Assembly: GCA_001599615.1 (NCBI GenBank)
Contig: BCHJ01000002.1
Location: 1,241,928 to 1,305,927 of the forward strand
Length of the DNA: 64,000 bases
Direction: 5' to 3'
DNA from: Thielaviopsis euricoi
Taxonomy: Eukaryota > Ascomycota > Sordariomycetes > Microascales > Ceratocystidaceae
Under the pieces are notes generated by a model. That model was given only the letters and a program-made list of their open reading frames with translations, did no database searches and had not been told where the DNA came from. Shown in pieces: positions 1-12,297 of the stretch. Position numbers and translations under genes: made by a program. How positions within the stretch are numbered: position 1 is the stretch's first letter; each line of letters begins with the position of its first letter.

Positions 1-964
1 TATTCGTCTAGCGACTATCTTGTACACTTTACGTTTTCCTCCTCGTCTTCAGTCCACTACGGATTCTTGTATCGTTGTGTTGTTCGTTATTAGTCCATTT
101 GCTTACCCATGGGTCGGTTTATTCGGCAAGACCCTCCCGCTGGTCCGGCAGAAGAGCCTCGGAGGTTTCGTTTGATATACGCCGCAGTAGTCTAACTCAT
201 ATGGCATTTGTTATCTGGTAGATAAAACTGCTACTCTACAGACTTATCAATGTGATGTAAGTTCGGTACAATACCTCCTTTTTTCTTGAGACAGTTTCCA
301 TTCCCCTATACTACTTGTCAAGTCAAGGTCACGCTCACTAATGGATGCCCCTCCTCAATGATTTTCCCTAAGCTCAGCTAACTGATCGTATTTTCCCGCC
401 CATTGTGCTTATCAGTGACTTTTACAAGCCAGCTATTGATGTGTTTCACTCGACTATCCTTTTGTCTTAAAAGCTGTGAACCGGGAATGTATCTACTAGA
501 CTGCTCGATCATGAGACTACGCACTCAGTACAGTGCCGTTGTTCACTGGCTTCATAAGGGCTGTCTAAGTACCTTTGACTATAGTAGTATTGTAATCATG
601 ACAAAATTTACACAAAACGCTATGCCATGTTCAAAGTTGTGGATCTAGTAGGGTCAATAACAGAACCTTAGGGTTATAGCCGATATGCATGTAGATGTCG
701 TTTGTTTAACTTTATTTTCAACGTCTTTATCAGCTTCTCTCTGAGAGAACGACGCTAAATTGATTGCTGGGACAAAATATCTCAAACTCCCATTGAACTG
801 TGGTAGCGATGCTCTCGCGCAGGGCAGGAGGCCAGCCCTCGGAAGGGTCCGTCTCATCGGCTCCACTCAAAGCGGCGAAACAGAGCCCCCACTATTTATC
901 TTTTCATGAATCAGAGTTCACAGGCCCATTTAAACGGTACCCTTTCAACAAAAATCAAACGAAA
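1..964. other. Gene-free stretch upstream of tRNA-Glu
   Basis: No coding region with a recognisable domain or a sustained fungal-type coding bias is seen. The open frames here are short and lack credible splice partners. The DNA has mixed composition and no obvious tandem repeat. Confidence 0.5.
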
Positions 965-1036
965 TCCGATATGGTCTAGGGGCTAGGATATCTCGCTCTC
1001 ACCGAGAAGGCCGGGGTTCGATTCCCCGTATCGGAG
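965..1036 (+). tRNA. tRNA-Glu(CUC), intronless
   Basis: A full cloverleaf can be drawn. The acceptor stem TCCGATA pairs with TATCGGA, and G1036 is the discriminator. The D arm, the anticodon stem TCTCG/CGAGA with loop CTCTCAC (anticodon CTC), and the T arm with GGTTCGATTCC (perfect B box) are all present. There is no intron. A T-rich stretch (TTTCTTTTTT) about 20 nt downstream would serve as the Pol III terminator. Confidence 0.95.
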
Positions 1037-3262
1037 CTAAAAGCATTTCAAGCGTTTCTTTTTTGCTTTATTTTTCCAACTGAATTTTACTTTCAACGAC
1101 ATCTGCTTTTTCTTCTCGTCTATATTTTCTTTTTTGTTCTCTGCCACGTTTGCCAAGACAATACCCCCCCTCCCAACTCCCTGCCTCTTTAATAATCCTG
1201 AAAGGCACAACAACAGTATGGACAAGGCCGTACCATGCTTGCCTACCTTTGACAGATTGGTGGATTTATGTTCGTTATATTTCCGTCCTCCTCCAATCTT
1301 ATCGAAGACACGTCAAGAGATATTGACAGTGATAGAATGACCACAGTTTTCATTTTGTCCAACGAGTTACTTTATATCACGAGAAACCCTAGTCAGGGAG
1401 TACAATAACCCTGTGTTTAGGGAGCCGCCCCATGCCTCAGGTTATAAAACACGACGGGCCGCACTCAAGTTTCCGAGTGGCACTGAAACCAATGGCTGGT
1501 TAGCCTTTCGTTACCGCCTGATCCCATCTCGGGAATCGCTATTGCCGTATTTTCTTCCGTTTAATTTTTTTTTTGCCTGCCCCGGGTCGCTGGTACGGTG
1601 CGATTTGGCTGACCCAATAGGGTTTACGACAAAATACCGAGTTGTCTTGGCTTTTGACATGGCCTCGGTGTTCTCCAGTCATTGTGCATATGTCGCTGAC
1701 TTGCCGATTTGTTATGGTCAATGGTACAGTAGCTTGATTGGCTTGGCAGGCCTGCATAGGGGAACCCACGAGCTAGAAAGTAGTAAAGTATGGGTCGTCT
1801 CCTGAATGGCTGTTAAATAGCAGTGCTACTTGCCTTTCCGCTAATGCCACGCGCTGTCATCATGTGCGATAACATAACCTTTGCGCTGCGGCGGGTGGCA
1901 AGACAGCGCATAAAAAAAGAGGATAGCAACATGATGTTGTATGGCGAATCGGGAAAGTGGTGATCAGGAGCCAAATATCGGCTTCCTAATCCACGGAAAA
2001 CGATGAGAGCAGGGCGGTAATTGTGTCTTTTTGCTATGTACGTTTAGTGGCAGTAGCATTACCACACAATGATAATGTATCCAGCGGTAGTAGCACGGTT
2101 TTCCTGGCTTGTGTGACCAGGCGCTGCATAGGGGCATTGATATTTTGGGCAAACAAGGAAGGGCCGTAATCCTGCACTTCCCTTTGACGCGGGCTTGGAT
2201 CACCCAGGATACAGTGCGGAGCGGAGCGGGATGTGCTAGCCTGGCGGTGGCTCCTGTGTTGCAGCCTCCCTTTCTTGGTGGTTGTAGGGCAGCTAAAGTG
2301 ATGTGTGCTTTTTTTTTTGGGCATAAGCGAGAAAACAAGAAGCATAAGTCAGTACAGTACATGCCAGGGCGCAGGGGCGCCTTGAAGATACTGGTAGCAC
2401 ATACTAGCATAGAAAAGTTGCAGACTGTTATTGAAAGGAAAATGTATATTTATACCTGATAACAAGCCTGGGGTCGCAGGAGAGGGGATGCCAAGGTTGG
2501 CCAATTCCAGTCAGTAAATACCGATTTCGTGATAATAACCGCATGTCTAAGTCAGTTTCTGTTATTCGACGACGTCATGATTATGCAAAGCCAGCGGTGC
2601 AGATCAGTCAGTTATGAATTGGTTGCCTGTAATTTGGAGAGGAGAAGAAAAGAAAAGGAAGGCCAATGACGGCCCCATTTTTATCTTTTCGCCACTCATT
2701 CGGAGGGGGAAGAAGGACAGAAGACGGTTCAGTTGCCGGTTTGCCGGTTTAGGCGGACGGCTGAGAATCCGTCGATGTCATAAGACAACGGGCGTTAAGC
2801 TGCGACTTATCAGGCGGCGAGTTGCACAAAGCTGAATAGTGTCATTGCGAACAAAAATAGATGAGAACAACGAGGCTGGCGATGTTTGTTCAAAGAAGGT
2901 CAAATATGGAAATCGACAAAGAGAGGAAAGACATGCCATCGGCCCCTTTCTGGGTACAAGAAGAACAAAGGAAGAAATCCAAGCTAAGGCAAGCGCTTTG
3001 TCTCGACAGCGCTAAACAAACCAAGCCCTGTGGATACAAAGAAAGGAAAGCCGGTCTTAGCAACCCCCGATAAATAAAAAAGAAACGCCAGTGGGCCTAA
3101 AACAGAAACAAGGGCTTTGAAGCACAGCCAATAGATGGCGGTAAGTCAAAACCAACTGCAACAAAGAGAAAACAAACGCGACAAAAAATAGTGATACCGA
3201 TTGATTAATGTGATCGATATACTGCATTTGATGGTTGCTGGCGGTAGTAAAAGAGTACAAAC
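1037..3262. other. Gene-free intergenic DNA
   Basis: No ORF here has recognisable domains or intron-linked partners. The longest frames (around 1413-1805, 1964-2410 and 2109-2459) overlap one another on opposite strands and look random. No tandem repeat or RNA gene was identified. Confidence 0.5.
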
Positions 3263-5161
3263 TAATGTGCTGTGTCCCAGGTATTTCTCTCTCTAATCGC
3301 TTGGTTTCTGCTATCTTCTGTACAGGTCCTCTTGCTCGCTATTTCTTTGTACACCGACTCGCGCTTTCCTTCCCGTTTACCAGCATCTTCTGGCTGCCTG
3401 CGGCACAGTGACTCGTTTCCCTCCGACCCAGTATGTACGAAACTTGTACGAAGCTGCCCATTCTTTGTCGTTGGTGCTTGTCATTTCCCTTTTGGCTTCT
3501 TTCTGTTTTAATCTCCTGCGGCCAAGCTGCCTCCTTGGCCAATTTTCTTTGACACATACACTTTATTCGCCTTTTTCTTTCACTTTCTTCTCGGCCTCCG
3601 GGTGTCGTTGGAAGTATGTAGACCGACTGACAAAGAAGAGGAAAGTGTAGTGGCAAGGCAGGGACACATCAAACACAGCCTTCCATAGCCGGCGTCTGTT
3701 TGACCGCTGGCTTGAGCGCTTCCGGGAAATGACATGCCCTCCTTCCTTAGTTACCGCTTGGCTTTTCATGCATATATGCATGCATGCATACACCCTCCAA
3801 GCATAAGTTATTACTAGTGCCAACCAAGTTGGTGCCTGCCTTCTTTTCTCCTTCTGTCATCATCTTGTTCGATTTTTTTTTCTTTTTCTTTTTTCCCCTT
3901 CCTCTCCGTCTCTTTCTCGATCTTGATTTACTTTGTCTCAAAGGCGACTTACGAATTGCGCAGGTGGCGCTTCATCTCTTTCAACTTTTTTTTTCTGGGG
4001 GATTTTCCATTTATTCGCCGCCGTATTTCTAATGTTTTGTCTTTTTCTTGGCTTTGTTTTTACCTAATTCCCTCGTTTTCTTTCTTGTTCCCATTCTCGA
4101 TACTTAGTCTTATTCCCTAATCACGAGCTCACCATTTCTCCAATCGAACACACCCTTAGACTTTGTTCTACGACGCTACCACAAACAATCTCGACGACAA
4201 TCATTAGCCGGAATTTTCACATTTGCTCGGCCTCTCAACAATACCTAGCTGAAGAACTCACTGGTGAGATTCTTCGTACGCACTTATATCCGTTAATCGC
4301 AAATTCCGGCTCTTGCGGCGACCTTTGCCGATCACAAATAGCCAGCCAAAGTACCGACGACAGCTTTCTTCATTGTACAGTAGGACTTCAGCATGCATTA
4401 GGTCCATACTACTTCATGCAATATTTGGCAGCTTCAGCTGAATACAATACATACACAATACATCGACTCTAGATAAGACACTCGACGCCGTTCCCTTCTC
4501 GATAATCCTGACTTTCGTCCGTATCCCTCGAGCCCCCCGCTCACCCACCTCGATTGTCTTGTCTCTATAGCGTCACTCTGTCACGTCGTGCTACCTTTGC
4601 CTCAGCTCGTATCTGATACCATTTCAGGCATTGCCCTTGCTACTCTACGTTCTTTGCTGCCCTTGTCCGGCGTTGTACTGTCCTGTACTGTACTGTGCAG
4701 TGCATGCTTTGTCTTGGCTTCAACTAGAGCTTGCTCAATCCCCACTCTATACCGCTCGCTGCGAGCCGCTAGTTCCTTTCGGCTTTCTTTCAACCCTTTA
4801 TCTACTCGAGGGCACCGCCGATCTCTTTCTTCAAACCTTTTCCATCTTTTCTTGTGTTTCTACTTTTTCCAAGCAAGCTATGCTCTGCCTGCTACGACGA
4901 TACGGACTGCTTTCCTAGAACCCACAAATACCATCTTTTGACGACGCCGTCGACGACCAATATAATCGCTTTTAGTTTTCTCTTTTCTTTCTTTTCTAAT
5001 CTTTTTTATCCTATTCCTCAAAAGAGATAACTGGCTTAGCCGGTAACGACCGATACGGCACCATACCACCGCTGTACTGCAACACAACACCAGGCTGGAC
5101 TTGGCATTTCTTTCTTGTTGCCTTCTTTACTACTCTCTGCATAGCCAGCACGCCTCTAACG
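3263..5161 (+). promoter_or_regulatory. Pyrimidine-rich upstream region of the CSC1-like gene
   Basis: About 1.9 kb of strongly C/T-biased + strand sequence leads up to the ATG at 5162. It includes long T/CT tracts (for example 3866-3925 and 4040-4110). Such tracts are typical of promoters and 5' leaders of highly transcribed genes in filamentous ascomycetes. A TGCATGCA-type palindromic run lies at 3767-3791. The transcription start cannot be placed from sequence alone. Confidence 0.45.
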
Positions 5162-8100
5162 ATGGCAGCTGTGCTGTCACCAGAGGAGCCCGCCATGCTC
5201 TATCTGGGTAAACGACTCGTCGCCTCTGGCTACGACCACCTGGCAGAGCCGCTACTCAGAATCAGATCCACCGTCAACGGCGAAAGCGGTAGCGCCCAGA
5301 AACTGTCTGGTATCAGCCTGAATGCTTTTCTTACTGCCCTGGTAGTTTCGATTATCATTTTTGGTGTCCAGATGAGTGTTTTTCTCACGCTTCGCAACCG
5401 CTTGGCACGTATTTTGTGAGTATTCTTTTTTCTGTAATCATTTATTATTCGCTCTTCTTCCAATTTTCCTTTCCTTTTCCTTTTATTGGTCGCGAAATCT
5501 TGCGAGGTTACTTTGCTTTTTTGCTTCATTTTTGTGGGCTTTAAGGTTCTTTTTAAACTTTAAAGTTTGGTTTTTGGAATTTTCTCGTTGCCCCAAATCC
5601 TACAGAACCTGTCAGACCACTAAACCCACTGAAACCTTGTGTCTTTGGCCCTGTCGCTTGAACCACAACGCATGCAAAAACCCACTAAGAATACCCCTGT
5701 TGTGGAAACTGCTGTGGATAAAGTTTATAGGTGCACCTTACAGTGTTGCAAGTAACAAATCCAAAGGGTATCGATCTTTTGATGCAGTGGAAGCAATGCA
5801 TTACAACACCACAATGCACGCATAACTCACTGAGAATACACCACTAACTGTGAATAGCAAACCCAAAACCTTTTTGGTACCTGAACGTGAGCGCACAGAG
5901 CCACCTCCCCGTATGCCATGGAGCATGGTTATCGCTCTCATGTCCTTCAAGGATCGCGAAATCATCAACAAGTGCGGTCTCGATGCCTATTTCTTCCTGC
6001 GCTACCTCAAAACCCTCCTGGTCATCTTCGTGCCTATTGCTGTCGTTGTGATTCCTATCCTGATACCACTGAACTACGTTGGCGGTAAGGGACATGATTT
6101 GACAGACCGGTCATCGAACAGCACCGTCAACGGAACCGCTGTTACTGGACTTGATACCCTTGCTTGGGGCAATATTCGACCTGAAGACACCAATCGTTAT
6201 GGCGTACATCTAGCTCTCGCCATCTGCGTCGTGATCTGGGTGTGCACAGTGTTTTACTTTGAAATGCGTGTTTACATCAAGGTCCGCCAAGATTACCTCA
6301 CCAGCGCCGAGCATCGTCTCAGGGCATCAGCTACCACTATTCTTGTTAACTCGATCCCTGAAAAATGGCTTAGCGAGGAGGCACTCCGCGGTCTATTCGA
6401 CGTTTTCCCCGGTGGCATTCGCAACATTTGGCTGAACCGCGACTTGACGGTTCTTCTGAACAAAGTCCACGAGCGTGAAAAGATAAACAACATGCTGGAA
6501 GTGGCCGAGACTGAACTCATTCGTCTGGCAAAGAAGAACCAGATGAAAATTCAGGCCAAGGAAGAGAAGAAGATGCGCCGGAAGCACCGCCAGAAGGGCC
6601 CCACCAAGGAGGAAATTGCTGCGCGCCGCGCCCAGGAGGACGATGAGGCCCAGAGGCGAGCTGAGGCTGCGGAGGGCGTTGAGACCACTGCCAGCGCTAA
6701 TGACGCTCAGCAAGAGGTCGGTGACCCCGTTAGCCAGGCGCGCAAGCGTCTCAGTTTGAAGCTCGATTCCCACGACGGAGGCAATCGCGGACACAAGGGC
6801 AACCACAACCCCCTTTCCAAGGTTGGAAAGGGCATGATTGGTGGAATCTCCAAGGTTGGAGGTGGAATTGCCGGTGGTGTCACCAAGGTTGGCGGAGGTA
6901 TTGCTGGAGGCGTGACCAAAGTCGGCGGCGAGATCGTTGGTGGTGTCGGTAAAGCCGGAAACGGAGTTAAGGCCGTAGGTCACGGCCTGGATAGTACCAT
7001 CGACAACACCAACGGTTTCACGGCCATTGACAGTCCTGAAACGTACATGAACCGCAACCAGAGCCCCGAATTTTACCGGCCGTTCCACTCACCTAGTCCG
7101 TCTCAGGATTCGGCTATGGGTAAAGTTCGTAGCGAGGATGATAGCTACCCGACTGGGTACTCCAACACGGTTCGCAAAATCACCAACATCGACGACATGT
7201 ACAGCAAAGAAAAGCCGCGGTTCTGGGAGTTTTGGAAGCCGCCCGAGGGCAGCTATGCTTCACCTGTGCCGCAGAATTCCGATCGCGAAGAGAGAAAAGC
7301 GCCCGATCTCAAGGGCTGGCGTCGCTTCTTGTGGACGCTACAGCTTCTCTCGATTGATGTGGCCGATCCTAATTATCCCGACTACCTCAAGACACCGGTC
7401 GATCTCAAGGAGGGTGCGGAGGGCCCCAAGGCTGAATGGGAGAAATGGGTTAAGAAGAAGCACCGCCCCACGCACCGTCTGCCCATCTTCACCTGGACGC
7501 CGGATTTCCTGCCTGGCCTGCCACTGATCAACAAAAAGGTTGACACAATCGACTGGTGCCGCACTGAGCTGGCGCGACTCAACATGGAGATTGAAGAGGA
7601 CCAAAAGCAGCCAGAGCGCTACCCGCTGATGAACTCGGCCTTTATCCAGTTCAACCACCAGGTTGCGGCCCACATGGCGTGTCAATCTGCCATTCACCAT
7701 GTCCCCAAACAGATGGCACCGCGTATCAACGAAGTGTCACCTCGCGACGTTATCTGGGACAACATGGCAATTCCATGGTGGCAGGAATGGACACGCACAG
7801 GTCTTGTCAGTGTTGCCGTGGCGGCCATGATTATCTTTTGGACCATCCCCGTGGCGTTCACGGCATCGCTTGGCCAGATCGACTCGCTGGTCAATCAGTT
7901 TGAGTGGCTGCGGTTTCTCATTGCGAACGAGACTATGCGTAAGATTTCCAAGTCGATTGTTGGTGTTTTGCCTGCGCTGCTGCTTGCCATTCTGCTAATT
8001 CTGGTGCCCATTATTCTCGACTTTTTGGCCATGGTCAAGGGCGCCAAGACAGGCGCGCAAAAGGCTGAGTTTGTACAGCGCGCCTACTTTATCTTTCTCT

Positions 8101-9401
8101 TCTTCCAAGTCTTTTTGATTGTCTCGATTGCATCCTTTTTCGCGGCCAGTGCCGACCAGATCCTGGCCAATCTTCAGTCGCTCACGCGTGACCCGACGTC
8201 CGTGCTGGAGCTTCTCGCAGAGAACCTGCCCAAATCGGCCAACTACTTTTTCAGTTACATGATTCTCCAGGCCATGTCGACATCGTCGGGTACTCTACTG
8301 CAGATTGGAGCTCTGGTCTCGTGGTTTGTTATCGCGCGCATCTTTGACTCGACGGCGCGTGCCAAATGGTCGAGAAACACAACGTTGTCAACCATCAGCT
8401 GGGGCTCGTTCTTCCCGGTGTACACAAACTTTGCGTGCATTGCACTAGTGTACGCCATTATCGCGCCCTTGATTTCGCTGTTCGCTATCATAACTTTCAG
8501 TCTGCTTTGGGTAGCACAGCGTTACTCAATGCTTTATGTCACGCGCTTCCGCATTGATACCGGTGGTATTCTGTATCCCTGTGCCATCAACCAGACCTTT
8601 ACGGGGCTGTACGTCATGGAGCTGTGCCTGGCAGGTCTATTTTTCATCGCTGTTAACGAACACGGAGAAACGACCTGCACAGAGCACGGTGTGGTGATGC
8701 TGGTGGTGCTCTGCCTGACGGGGCTCTTCCAGATTCTGATGAACCGCTCGTTTGGTCCGCTTCTGCGTTATCTTCCTATAACCTATGAGGATGAGGCATG
8801 TATTCGCGATGAAGCGTTCCAGCAAGCTCAGAACAAGCGCCTTGGTCTCGACAACGAGGAGGATGATAATGACAACGGAGACGACAGATTCCCGATGCTT
8901 GGCAACCACCGCGCTCATGACGATGATGAAATTGAGATGCACAAGATGAAGCGCTCGGCCACAGGGACTATCAACCCCGTCAAGCGCATCGGCACGTGGG
9001 CCAACGATAGCCGAGCCGGCCGTGCGCTGACGCTAGGCAAGGTACGCGACAATGCGTCGGAGTACCGCAAGAAGCAAAAGCACAAGGATATGGAAGCGCA
9101 AAAGGCCATGGGTGATGCGTTGTTCATGGGATACCACGACGAAATCGAGGACTTGGCTCCGGCCGAGCGCAACGTTCTGGTGCGCTATGCTTTTCTGCAT
9201 TATGCGCTACGTGCGCGGCGGCCAACAGTGTGGCTGCCACGTGACGATATCGGGGTCAGTGATGACGAGGTGCGGCAGATGCAGGAGATGAGCAATTATC
9301 TTCCGGCGAGCAATGCCGGCACGGCGCTGGATTCCAAGGTGCGGGTGGTGTATGGGCGTAACCCGCCGGATTTCTCAGAACTTGAGCTGATCAACCTGTA
9401 G
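5162..9401 (+). CDS. CSC1/OSCA-like (DUF221, RSN1 family) calcium-permeable membrane channel
   Basis: Exons 5162-5415 and 5858-9401 encode about 1265 aa. The GTGAGT donor at 5416 and the TAG acceptor at 5857 join in frame, giving R-I-L-F-K-P-K-T. A branch point, ACTAACTG, lies at about 5843-5850. The order is: an N-terminal membrane helix (about residues 52-74); the motif LVPERERTEPPP; two further helices; a cytosolic region with coiled/charged and Gly-rich segments (about 250-560); then a seven-helix RSN1_7TM block (about 715-1064) and a hydrophilic tail. The family forms osmo/mechanosensitive cation channels or lipid scramblases in the plasma membrane or endomembranes. Two oddities stand out. 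The first intron is 442 nt, long for this genome. Five 11-residue repeats of KVGGGIAGGVT type lie at residues 406-460. Homology is inferred from motifs and topology; substrate is unknown. Confidence 0.9.
6819..6983 (+). repeat. Five in-frame 33-bp units encoding an 11-residue Gly-rich repeat
   Basis: The units run 6819-6851, 6852-6884, 6885-6917, 6918-6950 and 6951-6983. Each begins with Lys and reads K-(V/A)-G-x-(G/E)-(I/V/M)-x-G-G-x-x, degenerating in the last unit. Synonymous codons differ between units, so the protein repeat is older, or better conserved, than the DNA repeat. It lies in the cytosolic loop of the CSC1-like protein. Confidence 0.9.
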
Positions 9402-9790
9402 ATGTATCTATTATTTAGTCATTTTGTTTGTTTGTTTGTTTATTTAATTTTCCTCATTGTTTATTCAGCATTCATATTCATATTAGCCGGATCTTAGATT
9501 TTGGAGTTAGACTACATAGTTTTAGGACTTAGAAGACAAGGTTTCCGGGTTGAAGCACGGGATGCTTCTTGGATCGGGCCTTTGAAATGTCAAGATGGCC
9601 GGCAGGCAAATTCTTTATGAGATAATATTTGTTAAAGGAACGGGTATGAAAAAGCTGTATGACTAGTAGTAGAAGAAAGAAAAGGCGCGCTTATGAAAGT
9701 GTGAGCGATGAAAATAGGTGGAGAGTAAGATAGAGGGCTTGTGTTGTATCACGTGATGCGCATCACACATCCCCAGATGCGTTGTTAAAC
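9402..9790. other. Convergent intergenic spacer between the CSC1-like and Zn2Cys6 genes
   Basis: This is 389 bp between two stop codons. It starts with a (TTTG)n run just after the stop at 9401 (about 9424-9441), probably in the 3' UTR. No gene is seen. Confidence 0.6.
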
Positions 9791-12297
9791 TCAGGCGAGG
9801 AAGGCACGTCGGTGAATCTCCGCCTCTTTAAGAATATCCGAAGCTAAGCCGAGACTGGGGGCCAAAGCAGCGTATTGTTCCACCTCGACGAGCACTTTGT
9901 TGATCATCAAGTCAAGAGCTTCGCTCTGTGGAATAATTTCGAGGAGGATTTCCATGAGTGATGGGCACATTGAAGCGCCCATGATGAGCAGAGTCTGGGA
10001 GACGATTGATAGAGATCCTTGCCAGAGATACGGCATGTGACCATGATGACTACGGAGATGGGGTGCGAGGTAAGTATCAATCAGCCTTGTTGAGCCTTGC
10101 TACAAGCGTATCTTGGGGATAATGTACTTACTGTTCAGTTATGTGTTCCAGCTGCCGCACAGCCGCCTCCAGACACTTGATGCAATTATCACGAACCGCC
10201 GTAACCATGAACACGCTCTCGTTCTCCATCACAGCCAACACGTACGGCCGGTAAATAATGGTCCGGCATGCGAAAAACTTGAGCCGCAGGACCGTCTGCA
10301 CCGGGTCCTGCAGCATGAGACGAGCGAACGGAAACTGCAGCGGTAGCGGCAGTGAGTCGTACCACTGGCTCAGCTGAAAGTCCAACTCGGCGACTATGGG
10401 CTCCAGTGCGGGAATCGACGTAGATGTGTCCCTTAAGTGTATTGCCTGCAAGACGCGGTTGAGGATGCGTCGGAGGGCAATGTCGGCAAGAAAGTACCAC
10501 AGGTCGTCGTGGCCGACTTGATCGCCGTCGACGTGTATGCTGGAGGCTGCTGCTGCTACGGCTGATGATATAGAATCATCTTCAAATCCGCTCGGTAGAC
10601 TGACGTGTTCCTCAAAGCTGGCGAGTCCCGAGTGTGGAAGATCTAGCTCAGATAGCAAGTCGTTCTCAAACAGCAGAGTGTTCCAGTATATCCGCTCAAC
10701 GAGTTCGCGCTGATTGGACGGTACAAGTGTTGGCGACATGAGCAGCAGCTGAAGCTTGGAGCTTGTCATGCACAGCAGGTTCCATGCCTCTAGCGGCCGC
10801 ACCAAGTAAAACAGGTAAGCAGCCGCGAGCAAGTGACACTGTGCTGCCAGCACGCTATTAGCCGTCATCATTCCCGGCAGCAGGGCCCATGCTGCTGTAA
10901 AGTACTGCAGGCCTGGCGGCTCATCGTGCGCCGACAGCCGCGAGATGGAACCGCGTAGACTGGCCTGGCCGAGTGCCAGCACCAGCAAGGTGATGCAGCT
11001 CTCGGGGCCCTCACGAAAGCCGTTGGATAGTGCGGTGCGGTAGTGTGCGCGCCACGTAAACGGGTTGACACAGGCATACCAGACATTTACGTGCGCGAAG
11101 AAAGCGGCTGTGTAGGCCTGTGTGTTGGACAGGTCGACGCATGGCGTTTTTGTGAGAGAGTTGAGTGGCTCGCGGCTGAGTTCGAGGTGTAGAAGAGCTT
11201 GCGGTTCTGGGGGCTGTGGGACAAGTCGTCGGATCAGCGGCCAGTGGAGAAGACTCAGCGCGGCGTAGTTGTGTGTGCGTGGCATGCTCGATAGCGAAGT
11301 ATTCAGTGCGGGCCACGAGTTGATGCTGCTGTTTGCGGCAGCTCCAGAGCCCACAGCATCGGTAGCAACATGCGGAAATTGCTGGTGAGTGTTCATGTGG
11401 CCTCCCACGCCATTATTCCCGCCCATTGTACCATGGGTATTAGGAAACAGCAGTCCCAGCATATCAGTACCACAGTTCCCACCTGCTACCGCAGAACCCG
11501 CACAAAACACTCCACAAGATGCAGTTGCGGAAGCAGATCCAGATGCCGTCGTTGATGCTGTGCCCCCGCCCGTCATGAGATGCTGCAGCAACGACTCGAT
11601 ATTCGACAGACGCTCCAGGATCAACTTATCGCCGGCATCGAGCTTGATGCCAGGCTCGCGGTAGACGCATTCGGCGCCGAGCTCAGTGCACAGCTTGCAT
11701 TTAGGCTTGCCACCATCGCAGCGGGATTTACGCGAGCGGCAGACTTCACACTACAGAACGAAGAGACGGATGATGTTAGCTTACTTGCGACAGGGGAAGA
11801 AATGTCACCAGACAGAGAAAATGAGAGGTAGGAGTTTTTACGGCAATGGTAGCGCGCCGGCGCGGGTAGTCGACGACATCAGTGTTGCGGCGCTTAAGCG
11901 GGTTTTCGTCGCTGGTGGTGCCACTCGACGTGCCATTTGCTTGGCCATTGGACCCTGTTGTGTTACCATGGGCACCGGGACCGGCACTAGCGGCCGTGTT
12001 TGCAGGGACTGTCTGTGGACTTGTCTGTGGACTTGTCTCTGACACAGCTGTAGCGGCCGAAAGGATACCGGAGGCATGAGCTGGTGAGCAGTTGCCGGGG
12101 GAGACAAGTACATCGCTAGCATTGACGCCCGTGGTAGTACGACTACCGGCGGTTGTGGCGGACATGGTGCGTGCCTTGTGTGCAGAACCGAGAATGTCTC
12201 CACGGCTAAATGACGGCGGGATCTGTGATGCGAGTGGCCCTGCGGAGCTGAAGGAGTCGGATGCAGAGCCGAGGCTAGAGTGCATGTTGGTGTTCAT
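9791..12297 (-). CDS. Zn2Cys6 fungal-type transcription factor
   Basis: There are three exons on the minus strand: 12297-11842, 11750-10132 and 10049-9791. They are joined by a GTAAAA..TAG intron of 91 nt and a GTAAGT..TAG intron of 82 nt, giving 777 aa. The first exon is low-complexity Ser/Thr/Ala/Gly with a basic patch (KRR, RRR) just before the zinc cluster. The binuclear cluster C-X2-C-X6-C-X6-C-X2-C-X6-C spans residues 153-180, and its first Cys is the first codon of exon 2. It is followed by a short linker/dimerisation helix and a fungal-specific transcription-factor middle homology region, with conserved helices at about residues 330-560. It should be a nuclear DNA-binding regulator. 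No neighbouring pathway genes hint at its target, and no ortholog is recognised. Confidence 0.9.

Noticed and set aside
1413..1805. 130-aa frame near the left end
   Set aside because: No recognisable domain or conserved-looking segment, and overlapping frames on the other strand.
4588..4941. 117-aa frame upstream of the CSC1-like gene
   Set aside because: It lies in the C/T-rich leader; Leu/Ser/Phe content comes from pyrimidine bias. It could at most be an upstream ORF.
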